This document shows, piece after piece, positions 27,400 through 36,526 of a DNA stretch of 64,000 bases. This DNA is from Sulfopaludibacter sp035606355 (GTDB taxonomy: Bacteria; Acidobacteriota; Terriglobia; Bryobacterales; Bryobacteraceae): assembly GCA_035606355.1 (NCBI GenBank), contig DATNFO010000024.1, forward strand, positions 186,001 through 250,000. The letters are read 5' to 3'. A program made the position numbers and the translations under genes. The stretch's first letter is position 1. Each line of letters starts with the position of its first letter. The notes below the pieces were generated by a model, which had not been told where the DNA came from, did not search any database, and saw only the letters and a program-made list of their open reading frames with translations.

Positions 27400-27435
27400 G
27401 CGCTCCTAAACTGTTGGAACTGTTGATCTGACCTA

Positions 27436-27469
27436 AGGGTAGCTAATCTGTACTTCTTAGTCAAGATTA
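27436..27469 (-). promoter_or_regulatory. suf promoter with a candidate Rrf2 operator
   Basis: On the minus strand, TTGACT (27464-27459) lies 17 bp before TACCCT (27441-27436), a plausible sigma70-type -35/-10 pair about 40 bp upstream of sufB. An inverted repeat TAATCT-N14-AGATTA (27469-27444) overlaps the -35 and spacer. Its placement suits repression by the Rrf2 protein encoded at the operon end. The dyad is visible; the binding is inferred. Confidence 0.5.
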
Positions 27470-27577
27470 CGCTTTTAATGGATGCGGGGAGGGACCGAAT
27501 GGCTTCAGACGGGGGTTGGGCGGCTCAAAGTCAGGCGAACGGGTTGGAGTGGGTCTCGTAAACTTTGAGGCATCGCA

Positions 27578-27618
27578 ATTCACCGCAGAGACACAGAGGA
27601 CGCTGAGAGGCCACAAAG
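27578..27618. repeat. dispersed 'caccgcagagacacagagg' type sequence
   Basis: The stretch caccgcagagacacagagga, continuing to about 27618, belongs to a sequence type that I recall as dispersed in many bacterial genomes and that generates spurious short ORFs. It sits in the gene-free 27400-27672 region, next to the truncated vapC. Apart from the suf promoter I see nothing else in this gap. Confidence 0.4.
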
Positions 27619-27672
27619 ATATAGATTTCCCGCCAGAAACTTGCTTCTTCGGCAACGTTCTACAGGTTTGTT

Positions 27673-27876
27673 TTACAGAACACCGGTGGCCTCCTCTTTG
27701 ACTCGCGACTTGTGAAGCGGAATCGAAGCCAGTGCAGCGAGCACCTGCGTCGAAATTACAAATAGACGGGGCGGTTCGCTGCCGATGAGCTCTCGGGCGA
27801 TTCTCTGCTTCTTTCCGTCAACGGGATCGTAGGCGTAAATCAGTACGTTCGAGTCCAAAAACTCAACGCCGCTCAT
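27673..27876 (-). pseudogene. vapC: truncated VapC-type PIN-domain toxin
   Basis: The frame from ATG 27876 encodes the N-terminal half of a PIN domain: VEFLDSNVLIYAYDPVDGKK (first catalytic Asp) followed by a helix and PRLFVISTQVL, then about 20 residues and a TAA. A full VapC has about 130 residues; the second half with the remaining acidic residues is missing after residue ~67. The start overlaps vapB by 14 bp, the normal toxin-antitoxin layout. The toxin is therefore probably inactive. The sequence just beyond the stop contains a dispersed repeat. Confidence 0.72.
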
Positions 27877-28108
27877 GAAGGTCCGCACGAGTCCAGGTTC
27901 GCTTGCCCACCGGGAAGCTAGACTCATCGAAACTCCTCTTCAGAGCTTCTATCGCTTCGCGCTTCCGTTCCTCGGCTGCGGCTTCGTCCTCCCGTATGAT
28001 TTTTGCGAGTTCCTGGTTGAACAGATCGTTGATTGTAATCTGCCGGTCGGCGGCGATCTCGGACACCTTTTCCACCAACTCCGGGTCGAGATTCAGCGTC
28101 AACTTCAT
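27863..28108 (-). CDS. vapB: VapB-type antitoxin
   Basis: An 81-residue protein with a short ribbon-helix-helix-like N-terminus (MKLTLNLDPELVEKVSEIAADRQITINDLFNQ is the DNA-binding part) and an acidic/basic alternating C-terminal tail that ends DLHERR, as in antitoxins that wrap a PIN toxin. ATG 28108 suits the family. It precedes and overlaps the truncated vapC. It is intact even though its toxin is not, a common stage in decay. Autoregulation would be expected but no operator is evident. Confidence 0.72.
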   Translation of the reverse strand: MKLTLNLDPELVEKVSEIAADRQITINDLFNQELAKIIREDEAAAEERKREAIEALKRSFDESSFPVGKRTWTRADLHERR

Positions 28109-28203
28109 ACCTTCATCATACCCTCGGCTCCCCGTAACGGAATTCTTCTTGCCTGATCCGCGGTTTTCGAAGGAAACTGGAAGTTCAAGGAGAACGACGG
28201 AAA

Positions 28204-30147
28204 TTGGCAAATGGCCGTAAAAGCACGCTGGTGGCGGAACCCACCGAGCGCTGGACCCCCCAGGTAGCCAGCGACTTCTATGACGTCGCGAGCTGGGGTA
28301 AGGGCTACTTCTCGGTTGGCGACAATGGCCATGTCCGCGTTCATCCCGAAAAAGACCCCAGCCGCTCCATAGACCTCAAGGAACTTGTCGATACGCTCGT
28401 GCTGCGCGGCATCAATCTGCCGATCCTGATCCGTTTCGCCGACATCCTGAAGCACCGCCTCGGGGAGCTGCACGGCGCGTTCGCCACCGCCATCGGCGAG
28501 CACCACTATCACGGCGGCTACTGCTGTGTGTACCCCATCAAGGTCAATCAGCAGCGGCAGGTAGTGGAGGAAGTTCTCGAATTCGGTAAGCCCTTCGGCT
28601 TCGGACTGGAGGCCGGGTCGAAGCCCGAACTGATGGCGGTTATGGCGCTGGCCGACAACGATACGCCGATCATCTGCAACGGCTTCAAAGACGACGAGTA
28701 CATCGAGATGGCCATGCTGGCCCAGAAAATGGGCCGCAAGATCATCCCGGTTGTCGAGAAGTATACCGAGCTGCATCTCATCCTCAAGTACAGCGCGCGT
28801 GTCGGCGTGCGTCCGAATATCGGGCTGCGCGTGAAACTCGCCAGCCGCGGGTCGGGACGTTGGAAGAGTTCGGGCGGCTACCGTTCCAAGTTCGGCCTCT
28901 CCGCAACGGAAGCGATGCGCGCTTTACAGGAGTTGAGGGACCTCGGCATGGCCGATTGCCTCAACCTGTTGCACTTCCATCTCGGCAGCCAGATCACCAA
29001 CATCCGCCAGATCAAGGGCGCGGTGAATGAGGCCGTGCGCGTTTATGTGGATTTGGCGCGCGCAGGCGCCGGCCTGAAATATCTGGACGTCGGCGGCGGT
29101 CTCGGCATCGACTACGACGGCTCGCAGACGGACTTCGAATCCAGCGTCAATTACACGCTGCAGGAGTACGCCAACGACGTCATCTACCACGTGCAGAATG
29201 TTTGCGATGAAGTGAATGTCCCCCACCCGACCATCGTCACGGAAAGCGGGCGCGCCATCGCCGCGTATCACAGCGTGCTTGTCTTCAACGTTCTGGGCGT
29301 TTCCGGCATGGGCGAAGCGGAGCTGCCGCCGGAGCCGCCGGCCGATGCCGAGCAGCCGCTCATCGATTTGCAGGAGACCTATCGCGGCCTGACCGCAAAA
29401 AACCTGCTCGAGAGCTATCACGACGCGCAGCAGGCGCTCGATCAGGCGTTGAACCTCTTCAGCCTAGGCTACCTTTCGCTGGAACAGCGCTGCATCGCGG
29501 AAAACCTCTACTGGGGCATTCTGCGCAAGATTCAAAAACAGGCGCGCGATCTCGATTACTTCCCCGAGGAACTCGAAGGCATCGACGCGATGCTTTCCGA
29601 TACCTACTTCTGCAACTTCTCGCTCTTCCAGAGCATGCCGGATAGCTGGGCCATCAAGCAATTGTTCCCGGTGATGCCGATCCACCGGCTGGGCGAGGAG
29701 CCGTCGCATCCGGCTGTGCTCGGCGACATCACGTGCGATTCCGACGGCAAGGTGGACGCGTTCATCGATCGGCGGGACGTCAAGCGCACGTTGCTGCTCC
29801 ACTCGTTCGATGGCGGCGATTATTACCTCGGCACCTTCCTGCTGGGCGCCTACCAGGAGATCCTCGGCGACCTGCACAACCTGTTCGGCGATACCAATGC
29901 CGTGCACGTGCGCCTCAACGAAAGCGGCGAGGTGATGCTGGACTCCGTCATCAAGGGCGACACGGTCCGCGAGGTTCTGAACTACGTTCAGTTCTCATCG
30001 GACAACCTGGTGGCCAAGTTGCGCCGGGACGTCGAAGCAGCGCTCCGCGAGGGTCGCATGACCTACGAAGAAAGCGGCTCGCTGCTGCATTTTTACGAGG
30101 ATGGGCTGCACGGCTACACGTACCTCGAAGACGTGCACGAAGCGTAG
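28204..30147 (+). CDS. speA: biosynthetic arginine decarboxylase
   Basis: A 647-residue fold-type III PLP decarboxylase converting arginine to agmatine for polyamine synthesis. The PLP lysine is in YPIKVNQQRQVVEEV, with LEAGSKPELMAVM, FHLGSQITNIRQIK, LDVGGGLGIDYDGS and PTIVTESGRAIAAYHSV. The C-terminal part includes SDTYFCNFSLFQSMPDSWAI and the substrate-binding loop RTLLLHSFDGGDYY with DPS-like CDSDGKVD. The start is a TTG at 28204 behind an AAGGAG site; GTG 28231 is the alternative. No agmatinase gene is present here. Confidence 0.96.
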   Translation: MANGRKSTLVAEPTERWTPQVASDFYDVASWGKGYFSVGDNGHVRVHPEKDPSRSIDLKELVDTLVLRGINLPILIRFADILKHRLGELHGAFATAIGEHHYHGGYCCVYPIKVNQQRQVVEEVLEFGKPFGFGLEAGSKPELMAVMALADNDTPIICNGFKDDEYIEMAMLAQKMGRKIIPVVEKYTELHLILKYSARVGVRPNIGLRVKLASRGSGRWKSSGGYRSKFGLSATEAMRALQELRDLGMADCLNLLHFHLGSQITNIRQIKGAVNEAVRVYVDLARAGAGLKYLDVGGGLGIDYDGSQTDFESSVNYTLQEYANDVIYHVQNVCDEVNVPHPTIVTESGRAIAAYHSVLVFNVLGVSGMGEAELPPEPPADAEQPLIDLQETYRGLTAKNLLESYHDAQQALDQALNLFSLGYLSLEQRCIAENLYWGILRKIQKQARDLDYFPEELEGIDAMLSDTYFCNFSLFQSMPDSWAIKQLFPVMPIHRLGEEPSHPAVLGDITCDSDGKVDAFIDRRDVKRTLLLHSFDGGDYYLGTFLLGAYQEILGDLHNLFGDTNAVHVRLNESGEVMLDSVIKGDTVREVLNYVQFSSDNLVAKLRRDVEAALREGRMTYEESGSLLHFYEDGLHGYTYLEDVHEA

Positions 30148-30156
30148 GGGTACGGG

Positions 30157-31437
30157 TCAGCGCACGATTCCCGCGAGCGTATCCCAGAATTCGGGGAAGG
30201 AGACGGAAGCGGCTTCGGCGCCTTCAATGGTCGTCGTGCCGGCGGCGCGCAGGCCCGCGACCGCGAACGCCATGGCGATCCTGTGGTCGCCGTGCGAATC
30301 CACTTGGGCAGCGCGAAACTTCTGGCGTCCGGGAATGATCATCCCATCGGGCAGTTCCTCCGCAGCCACTCCCATCAGCTTCAGGTTGTCCACCACGGTG
30401 CGAATGCGGTCCGTCTCCTTGATGCGCAATTCCTGTGCGTCGCGGATTTCGAGCCCCTGTTCGCTGGCTGCGCCCAGCACGGCAAGGACGGGAATCTCAT
30501 CGATCAGCGCCGCGGTGAGGCCGCCCGAGATCTTCCCGCCGCGCAATTCGGAATGCTCCACCAGGATTTCGCCCACCAACTCGCCATTGCGGCTCTCAAT
30601 TCCGGCGATGCGAATGCGCGCTCCCATGCCTACGAGAAAATCGAGCAGCGCCGATCGTGTGGGATTCAGTCCGACGCCCGAGATGGTCAGGCGCGAGCCC
30701 GGAAGCATCAACGCCGCGACGAGGAAGAACGCAGCGGAAGAAAGATCTGACGGCACAAATAGTTCGCGCGCCTGCAATTTCGGCCGGCCCGTAATCGCGA
30801 TGCGCCCGCCGGCCGCTGTGACTTCCGCGCCGAACTCGCGCAGCGCAATTTCGGAGTGGTCGCGCGACCGCACGGGCTCGCCGACACTGGTTTCGCCCTC
30901 TGCGAACAGTCCGGCGAACAGCACACACGTTTTGACTTGCGCGCTGGGCACGGGCAGATCGTAATGAATGGGCCGCAAGCGCCCGCCGTGGATTTCCAGG
31001 GGAGGAAACTTGCCGTCGCGAGCTTGGATGCGTGCGCCCATTTGCGCCAGCGGAGTCATGATGCGCTGCATGGGGCGGCGCGACAGCGACTCGTCGCCAA
31101 AGATGCGGGACCGGAACGGCTGCGCCGCGAGGATGCCGGAGAGCATGCGTATGGTGGAGCCCGAATTGCCCGCGTCGAGGTCCGCGGCGGGTTCGCGCAG
31201 GCCATCGAGTCCGCGCCCGTGTACCGTGAACTCGGTGCCGCCGCCTTCCACTTCAATGCCCAATGCGCGCACGCACCCGAGAGTCGAGTGGCAATCCGCG
31301 CCTGTTGAGTAGTTATGAATCCTTGTAGGTCCGTCTGCGATCGACGCCAGCATGGCATAGCGATGCGAGATGCTCTTATCCCCGGGCAGTGAGATACTGC
31401 CCTCCACCGAACTCGCCGGAACAATCTGTTTTTGCAT
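30157..31437 (-). CDS. aroA: EPSP synthase (3-phosphoshikimate 1-carboxyvinyltransferase)
   Basis: A 426-residue AroA of the shikimate pathway, joining PEP to shikimate-3-phosphate. Motifs are LPGDKSISHRYAMLASIA, DAGNSGSTIRMLSGILA, SRPKTCVLFAGLFAEG-like QVKTCVLFAGL, RIKETDRIRT (catalytic Glu and Lys region) and SHGDHRIAMAFAVAGL. It lies 8 bp after the add-like gene on the same strand and is convergent with speA, 9 bp apart. Confidence 0.96.
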   Translation of the reverse strand: MQKQIVPASSVEGSISLPGDKSISHRYAMLASIADGPTRIHNYSTGADCHSTLGCVRALGIEVEGGGTEFTVHGRGLDGLREPAADLDAGNSGSTIRMLSGILAAQPFRSRIFGDESLSRRPMQRIMTPLAQMGARIQARDGKFPPLEIHGGRLRPIHYDLPVPSAQVKTCVLFAGLFAEGETSVGEPVRSRDHSEIALREFGAEVTAAGGRIAITGRPKLQARELFVPSDLSSAAFFLVAALMLPGSRLTISGVGLNPTRSALLDFLVGMGARIRIAGIESRNGELVGEILVEHSELRGGKISGGLTAALIDEIPVLAVLGAASEQGLEIRDAQELRIKETDRIRTVVDNLKLMGVAAEELPDGMIIPGRQKFRAAQVDSHGDHRIAMAFAVAGLRAAGTTTIEGAEAASVSFPEFWDTLAGIVR

Positions 31438-31445
31438 GGAAACTT

Positions 31446-32378
31446 CTATTTTACGCAGGCAGGGCGCGTAAACGCATAGCGAAACCCGTTCGCCGCGATT
31501 CCGCGCAGTTCCTCTTCCGTGAAGCCGAAGACCTGCGCCGCCAGCCGATACTCGTCCAGCAGCGAACAGCGGAACATGGCGGGGTCGTCGGAATTGAGGA
31601 TGATGGGCACTCCGGCGTCGTAGAGGCGGCGCAGCGGATGGTCTTCGAGACGGGCGACAACGCCGGTGACGACGTTGCTGGTGGGGCAGACTTCGAGGGG
31701 GATGTCGCGCGCACGCAACTCGCGCAGCAAGCGCTCATCGTCGATCGCGCGGATGCCGTGACCGATGCGCTCGGCGCCGATCCCGAGCGCCGCCCAGATG
31801 CTCTCCGGCCCCATACTCTCGCCGGCGTGGGCGGTCAGATGCAGCCCTTCGCTTTCCGCCCAGAGAAAGACGTCGCCGAAGAGTTCCGCCGGACCGCGCT
31901 CCTCGCTGCCGCCGATCCCGAGCGCCACCACGCCGCGACCCTGCCGTTCCGCCGCAAGCTCGGCGACGCGGCGCACGTGCTCCACGCCGAACTGCCGCAC
32001 GCCATCGAGAATCCAGCGCACTTCGACGGGCGACTTTTCGGCTTGGGCGGCTATGGCGTCGAAGATCGGGGCGAAGTCCTGCTCCTTCCATAACACCACG
32101 CCGGCGGCGACGATAATTTCGGCGTACTGGACATTTTGGGTAATGAGGCGCTGCAGCAGCCGACGGGTGATGAGGGCGTAGTCATCGGGTGTGCGCAGAC
32201 GTTTGCCTATCACTCCGAAGGCGCGCAGGAAGGCATCGAAGCTGTCGTAGGAATATGTGGCCCGGTACTCATCGACACTTACGGTGGGGTCCAGTTCGTG
32301 AAGGGTTTCGGGTTCCACCGAACCTTCCAGATGCAGATGCAGCTCCGCTTTCGGCAAATCGAGCAGGAAATCCGCCAT
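31446..32378 (-). CDS. add: adenosine deaminase-like amidohydrolase
   Basis: A 310-residue deaminase with the complete zinc site: ELHLHLEGS (two His), HAGESMGPESIW (catalytic Glu), HGIRAIDDE and ILNSDDPAMF (Asp pair). Overall it fits the adenosine/adenine/6-aminodeoxyfutalosine deaminase group. The length is slightly under that of classic Add (about 330-350). Which substrate it uses, adenosine or aminofutalosine, cannot be decided without the rest of a menaquinone or purine-salvage context. It is divergent from glgB across 20 bp. Confidence 0.87.
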   Translation of the reverse strand: MADFLLDLPKAELHLHLEGSVEPETLHELDPTVSVDEYRATYSYDSFDAFLRAFGVIGKRLRTPDDYALITRRLLQRLITQNVQYAEIIVAAGVVLWKEQDFAPIFDAIAAQAEKSPVEVRWILDGVRQFGVEHVRRVAELAAERQGRGVVALGIGGSEERGPAELFGDVFLWAESEGLHLTAHAGESMGPESIWAALGIGAERIGHGIRAIDDERLLRELRARDIPLEVCPTSNVVTGVVARLEDHPLRRLYDAGVPIILNSDDPAMFRCSLLDEYRLAAQVFGFTEEELRGIAANGFRYAFTRPACVK

Positions 32379-32398
32379 ACTTATTTCTTTAGACTCTC

Positions 32399-34573
32399 AT
32401 GACTTCGCAAGAGATGGAATCCATCGTCGGCGGATATCACGGCGACGCTTTCCGCGTCCTGGGGCCGCACGGCATTCGCAAGAAGAACGGCGCGGGCCGG
32501 TGGGAAGTCCGCGCCTTCCTGCCGCAAGCTGAAGCTGCGTCCGTCCTGCTCGGCGACGAGGTTGTTCCGATGACCAAGGAGCATCCCGAAGGGCTGTTCT
32601 GCGGAGTCCTGCAAGGCGATGCACGCGCGTATCGTCTGCGAGCGCAACTGTGGGACGGCCGCACCGTCGACTTTGACGACCCCTACCGCTTCGGCCTGCT
32701 CATCACCGATTCCGACCTCTACCTGCATACCGAGGGCACACTGCACGAGGCGTATCGCACACTCGGCGCGCACCTCGGGGAGGCCGACGGTGTGCGCGGC
32801 GTACGTTTCGCCGTTTGGGCGCCGAACGCCGAAAACGTCACGGTTGCCGGCGAGTTCAACGATTGGGACATTCGCCGCCACCCCATGCGGCGGCGCAGTG
32901 GAGGCGTCTGGGAGCTCTTCATTCCCGGCCTGGATTCCGGCGCGAAATATAAATACAACGTCCGCTCCCAATTCAACGCCTACCAGCAGCTCAAGGCCGA
33001 TCCGTACGCGTTCTACTGCGAGATGCCGCCGAAATCCGCGTCCGTGGTCTGGGACATCAACCGCTACCAGTGGAACGATGCCGCCTGGCTGGAGCAGCGC
33101 GGCGCCACCGATTGGCTCAAGAGCCCGATCGCGGCTTACGAAGTTCACCTGGAAAGCTGGATGCGCGGGCCGCTAGGCCAGCCTCTCACGTACTGCGAGA
33201 TGGCCGTCAAGCTGGTGCAATACGTGAAGCAGATGGGCTACACGCACATCGAGCTGCTGCCCATTATGGAGCATCCGTTCTCAGGCTCGTGGGGCTACCA
33301 GGTGATCGGCTACTTCGCGCCTACGTCCCGCTTCGGCACGCCGGACGATTTCAAGCACTTCGTCGACATCTGCCACCAGAACGGAATCGGCGTGATCGTC
33401 GATTGGGTGCCCGCGCATTTCCCGAAAGACGCTCACGGCCTGGTGTTCTTTGATGGCACCGCGCTCTACGAGCATGCCGACCCTCGCAAGGGCGAACATC
33501 GCGATTGGGGCACGCTCATTTTCAATTACGGCCGCAACGAGGTGAAGACCTTCCTGGTGTCGAACGCGCTGTTCTGGCTGAAGGAGTACCACATCGATGG
33601 CTTGCGCGTGGATGCCGTCGCGTCCATGCTCTACCTGGACTACTCCCGGCAGCCGGGCGAATGGATTCCGAACCAGTACGGCGGCAACGAAAACCTGGAG
33701 GCCATCGACTTTATCCGCCGCTTCAATGAAGTCGCTCACACGATTCCGGGCTGTTTCACGGTGGCAGAAGAATCCACGGCGTTTCCCGGCGTATCCAAGC
33801 CCGTGTATCTCAACGGCCTGGGCTTCACCATGAAGTGGAACATGGGGTGGATGCACGACATGCTGGATTACTTCAGCAAAGACCCCATCTATCGCAAGCA
33901 CAATCACAACCACATCACCTTCAGCCTGCTCTACGCGTTCACGGAGAATTTCGTGCTGCCCATCTCGCATGACGAAGTGGTACACGGCAAGGGCTCGCTG
34001 CTCGATAAAATGCCGGGCGACGAGTGGCGCCAGTTCGCGAACGTGCGCGCCTTCCTCGCCTACATGTGGGCGCATCCCGGCAAGAAGCTGCTCTTTATGG
34101 GCCAGGATATAGGGCAGCGCGAAGAGTGGAACCACAACGCCGGAATTCGCTGGGACCTGCTGCAGTTCGACTACCATCGCAAGCTGCAGGCGCTCGTGCG
34201 CGACCTCAATCGCATCTACCGGGAGAACCCCGCGCTATATGAGGTGGATTTTCATTACAGCGGCTTCGAATGGGTGGATTTCCGCGATTGGGAGAACTCC
34301 ATCATCGCCTTCGCGCGCCGCGCTGAAGACCCCAAGGACTGGCTGCTGGTGGCCTGCAATTTCACTCCGGTGCCCAGGTCGAAGTACGAATTCGGAGTTC
34401 CCGAAGAGGGTTTCTACCAGGAAATCCTGAACACGGATTCGGAACTATACGGCGGATCGAACATGGGCAATGGAGGAGTGGTCTCATCGCAGCCCGTGCC
34501 GAAACACGAGCGCCCGAATAGCATCTCCGTTACGCTGCCGCCCCTCGCCGTGGTAATCTTCCGCAAGAGATAA
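32399..34573 (+). CDS. glgB: 1,4-alpha-glucan branching enzyme
   Basis: A 724-residue GH13 branching enzyme that introduces alpha-1,6 branches into glycogen. An N-terminal accessory beta-domain precedes a CBM48 (VRFAVWAPNAENVTVAGEFN, residues ~138-230). The catalytic barrel has HIELLPIMEHPF, VDWVPAHFP, the nucleophile in DGLRVDAVASMLYLDY, the acid/base in FTVAEESTAFPGV and the transition-state Asp in PISHDEVVHGKGSL. A short C-terminal all-beta domain ends the protein. No other glg gene is adjacent; the downstream oxidoreductase starts immediately after the stop. Confidence 0.96.
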   Translation: MTSQEMESIVGGYHGDAFRVLGPHGIRKKNGAGRWEVRAFLPQAEAASVLLGDEVVPMTKEHPEGLFCGVLQGDARAYRLRAQLWDGRTVDFDDPYRFGLLITDSDLYLHTEGTLHEAYRTLGAHLGEADGVRGVRFAVWAPNAENVTVAGEFNDWDIRRHPMRRRSGGVWELFIPGLDSGAKYKYNVRSQFNAYQQLKADPYAFYCEMPPKSASVVWDINRYQWNDAAWLEQRGATDWLKSPIAAYEVHLESWMRGPLGQPLTYCEMAVKLVQYVKQMGYTHIELLPIMEHPFSGSWGYQVIGYFAPTSRFGTPDDFKHFVDICHQNGIGVIVDWVPAHFPKDAHGLVFFDGTALYEHADPRKGEHRDWGTLIFNYGRNEVKTFLVSNALFWLKEYHIDGLRVDAVASMLYLDYSRQPGEWIPNQYGGNENLEAIDFIRRFNEVAHTIPGCFTVAEESTAFPGVSKPVYLNGLGFTMKWNMGWMHDMLDYFSKDPIYRKHNHNHITFSLLYAFTENFVLPISHDEVVHGKGSLLDKMPGDEWRQFANVRAFLAYMWAHPGKKLLFMGQDIGQREEWNHNAGIRWDLLQFDYHRKLQALVRDLNRIYRENPALYEVDFHYSGFEWVDFRDWENSIIAFARRAEDPKDWLLVACNFTPVPRSKYEFGVPEEGFYQEILNTDSELYGGSNMGNGGVVSSQPVPKHERPNSISVTLPPLAVVIFRKR

Positions 34574-36154
34574 ATGCCCGGCAACAACTTCGACGTCGTC
34601 ATCATCGGCGCGGGCCACAACGGCCTCGTCACCGCCGCGTATCTTGCCAAGGCCGGGAAGAAGGTCCTGGTAGTGGAGCGCCGTGAACTCGTCGGCGGCT
34701 GCGCTGTCACCGAAGAACTCTGGCCGGGATACAAAGTTTCGAGCGCGTCCTACCTCACCAGCCTGCTGCAGCAAAAAGTCATCGACGAGTTGGAACTTCC
34801 GAAGTATGGGTACAAGGTGGATGCGAAGGACCCGGCGTTTTTCTCGGCATTTCCCGATGGCCGCCACTTCTTCATGTGGCAGGACCGGGCCAAAACGCTC
34901 GCCGAGATCGCCAAGTTTTCGAAGCACGATGCGGACGTCTACCCAGCATACGAGGATCAGCTCGAGCGCATCTCGCAGGTTGTCGAGGGGCTACTGCTCA
35001 CGACTCCCCCGCAATTCCCGCCTAACGGTCCGCTGGATCTGATCGAGTACCTGAAGCTGGCGGCGCGGCTGCGTGGGCTTGGCGCGAAAGATACGGTGGC
35101 GCTGGTTAAGATCTTCACCCAGAGTGCGGCGGAATTCCTCGACGAGTGGTTCGAATCGGAGCAGGTAAAGGTAACGCTCGCCACCGATGGGGTCATCGGA
35201 GCCAACGGCGGTCCGCGCTCGCCCGGGACGGCCTACATTTTGTTGCACCACTGCATGGGCGGGGTGGCGGGCCATCGCGGGCTATGGGGTTTCGTGCGCG
35301 GGGGAATGGGCGCGGTGAGCGAGGCGATCGCCGCGTCGGCCAGGGCGCGTGGCGCCGTGATTCGGGTGAATGCGCCAGTAGCGAAGATCCTGGTGCGCAA
35401 CGGCCGCGCGCACGGTGTGGTTCTGGAATCGGGAGAAGAGATTCAGGCCGAAGCAGTCGCTTCGAACTTGGACCCCAAGCTCACCTTTCTCAGCCTGCTC
35501 GATGCCGCCGATCTTCCCAGCGACTTTCGCGCAGCCATCGAGAAGTTCCGCATCGAAGGCACCAGTTGCAAGATCAATCTCGCGCTCAACGGTCTGCCTG
35601 AGTTTACCGCCTACCCGGGCGCGCCCGGCCCGCATCACAAGGCGACGATGCACATCTGCCCGAGCATCGAGTACGTCGAGCGAGCGTGGGATGACGCGAA
35701 GTACGGGCGCCCGTCGGCGCGTCCGCTGCTGGAGTTGACGATTCCCACCATGTACGATCCGTCGCTCGCGCCGCCGGGCAAACACATCATGGGAATCTTC
35801 CTGCAATACGCGCCGTACACTCTGCGGGGCGCGACATGGGATGAGTTGCGGGAACCGTTCGGCGATCGCGTGATGGACCTGGTCGCGGAGTACGCGCCGA
35901 ACATCCGAGAGATTGTGGAACACCGGCAGGTGCTTTCGCCGCTGGATCTGGAGCGCCGCTTCGCGATTACCGGGGGCAACATTTTCCACGGCGAAATGAG
36001 CATCGACCAGATGTTCGTCATGCGGCCGGTCGCGGGATACGCGCGTTACAAGACGCCGATTCGGAATCTGTATTTGTGCGGTTCGGGAGCGCATCCGGGC
36101 GGGGGAGTCATGGGCGCGCCGGGCCACAATTGCGCAAGAGAAATGCTCAGGTAG
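34574..36154 (+). CDS. CrtI/PYROXD2-like FAD-dependent oxidoreductase
   Basis: A 526-residue amine-oxidase-fold flavoprotein. The N-terminal dinucleotide site is GAGHNGLVTAAYLAKAG with VVERRELVGGCAVTE. A central GGMGAVSEAIAASARARGA and the C-terminal LYLCGSGAHPGGGVMGAPGHN match phytoene-desaturase-like proteins of the PYROXD2 group. The true substrate is unknown; no carotenoid genes are nearby. The ATG abuts the glgB stop (TAAATG), so translation is probably coupled. It is followed by repeat copy C. Confidence 0.87.
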   Translation: MPGNNFDVVIIGAGHNGLVTAAYLAKAGKKVLVVERRELVGGCAVTEELWPGYKVSSASYLTSLLQQKVIDELELPKYGYKVDAKDPAFFSAFPDGRHFFMWQDRAKTLAEIAKFSKHDADVYPAYEDQLERISQVVEGLLLTTPPQFPPNGPLDLIEYLKLAARLRGLGAKDTVALVKIFTQSAAEFLDEWFESEQVKVTLATDGVIGANGGPRSPGTAYILLHHCMGGVAGHRGLWGFVRGGMGAVSEAIAASARARGAVIRVNAPVAKILVRNGRAHGVVLESGEEIQAEAVASNLDPKLTFLSLLDAADLPSDFRAAIEKFRIEGTSCKINLALNGLPEFTAYPGAPGPHHKATMHICPSIEYVERAWDDAKYGRPSARPLLELTIPTMYDPSLAPPGKHIMGIFLQYAPYTLRGATWDELREPFGDRVMDLVAEYAPNIREIVEHRQVLSPLDLERRFAITGGNIFHGEMSIDQMFVMRPVAGYARYKTPIRNLYLCGSGAHPGGGVMGAPGHNCAREMLR

Positions 36155-36200
36155 CAAAATGCGGCGACGCGGCATGGGAGTGGGGCGTCTGTAGTGCGGG

Positions 36201-36518
36201 CCGGCTGGTGTTCTCGTGGCACTCCGTCCGCCTTTCGATGCACCTTTTACCGCTTCCTCACGGTCGCGGCTCCGTTAGCAGAATCAACTACATACGGAGC
36301 CGTGACCGTAAGGGAGCGGTAAACGGTGCCGGGAACGTGAGCGCGTTTGAATGCGGCAACAAGCAATTCGATATTTTTTCACAATCCCGTAAGGGAGCGG
36401 TAAACGGTGCCGGGAACGTGAGCGGGTTTGAATGGGGCAAAAAAGCAATTCGATATTTTTTCACAAACGCGTCAGGGAGCGGTAAAAGGCGCCGGGGATC
36501 GGAGTGCGCTTGGAGCGT
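36201..36518. repeat. composite hairpin-plus-tail repeat, copy C
   Basis: Orientation is opposite to copies A and B: head first (ccggctggtgttctcg at 36201), then the inverted repeat (arms 36240-36275 and 36294-36329, about four mismatches), then tail units whose agggagcggt starts at 36311, 36392 and 36474 (periods 81 and 82 bp). It fills the 372-bp space between the convergent 3' ends of the oxidoreductase and VWA genes, and nothing else is seen there. Confidence 0.9.
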
Positions 36519-36526
36519 ACCGCGTC

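Noticed and set aside
36311..36500. Possible CRISPR array (regularly spaced direct repeats here and at 48976-49264)
   Set aside because: The whole ~81-bp unit is repeated, including what would be spacers, unit number is at most four and there are no cas genes.
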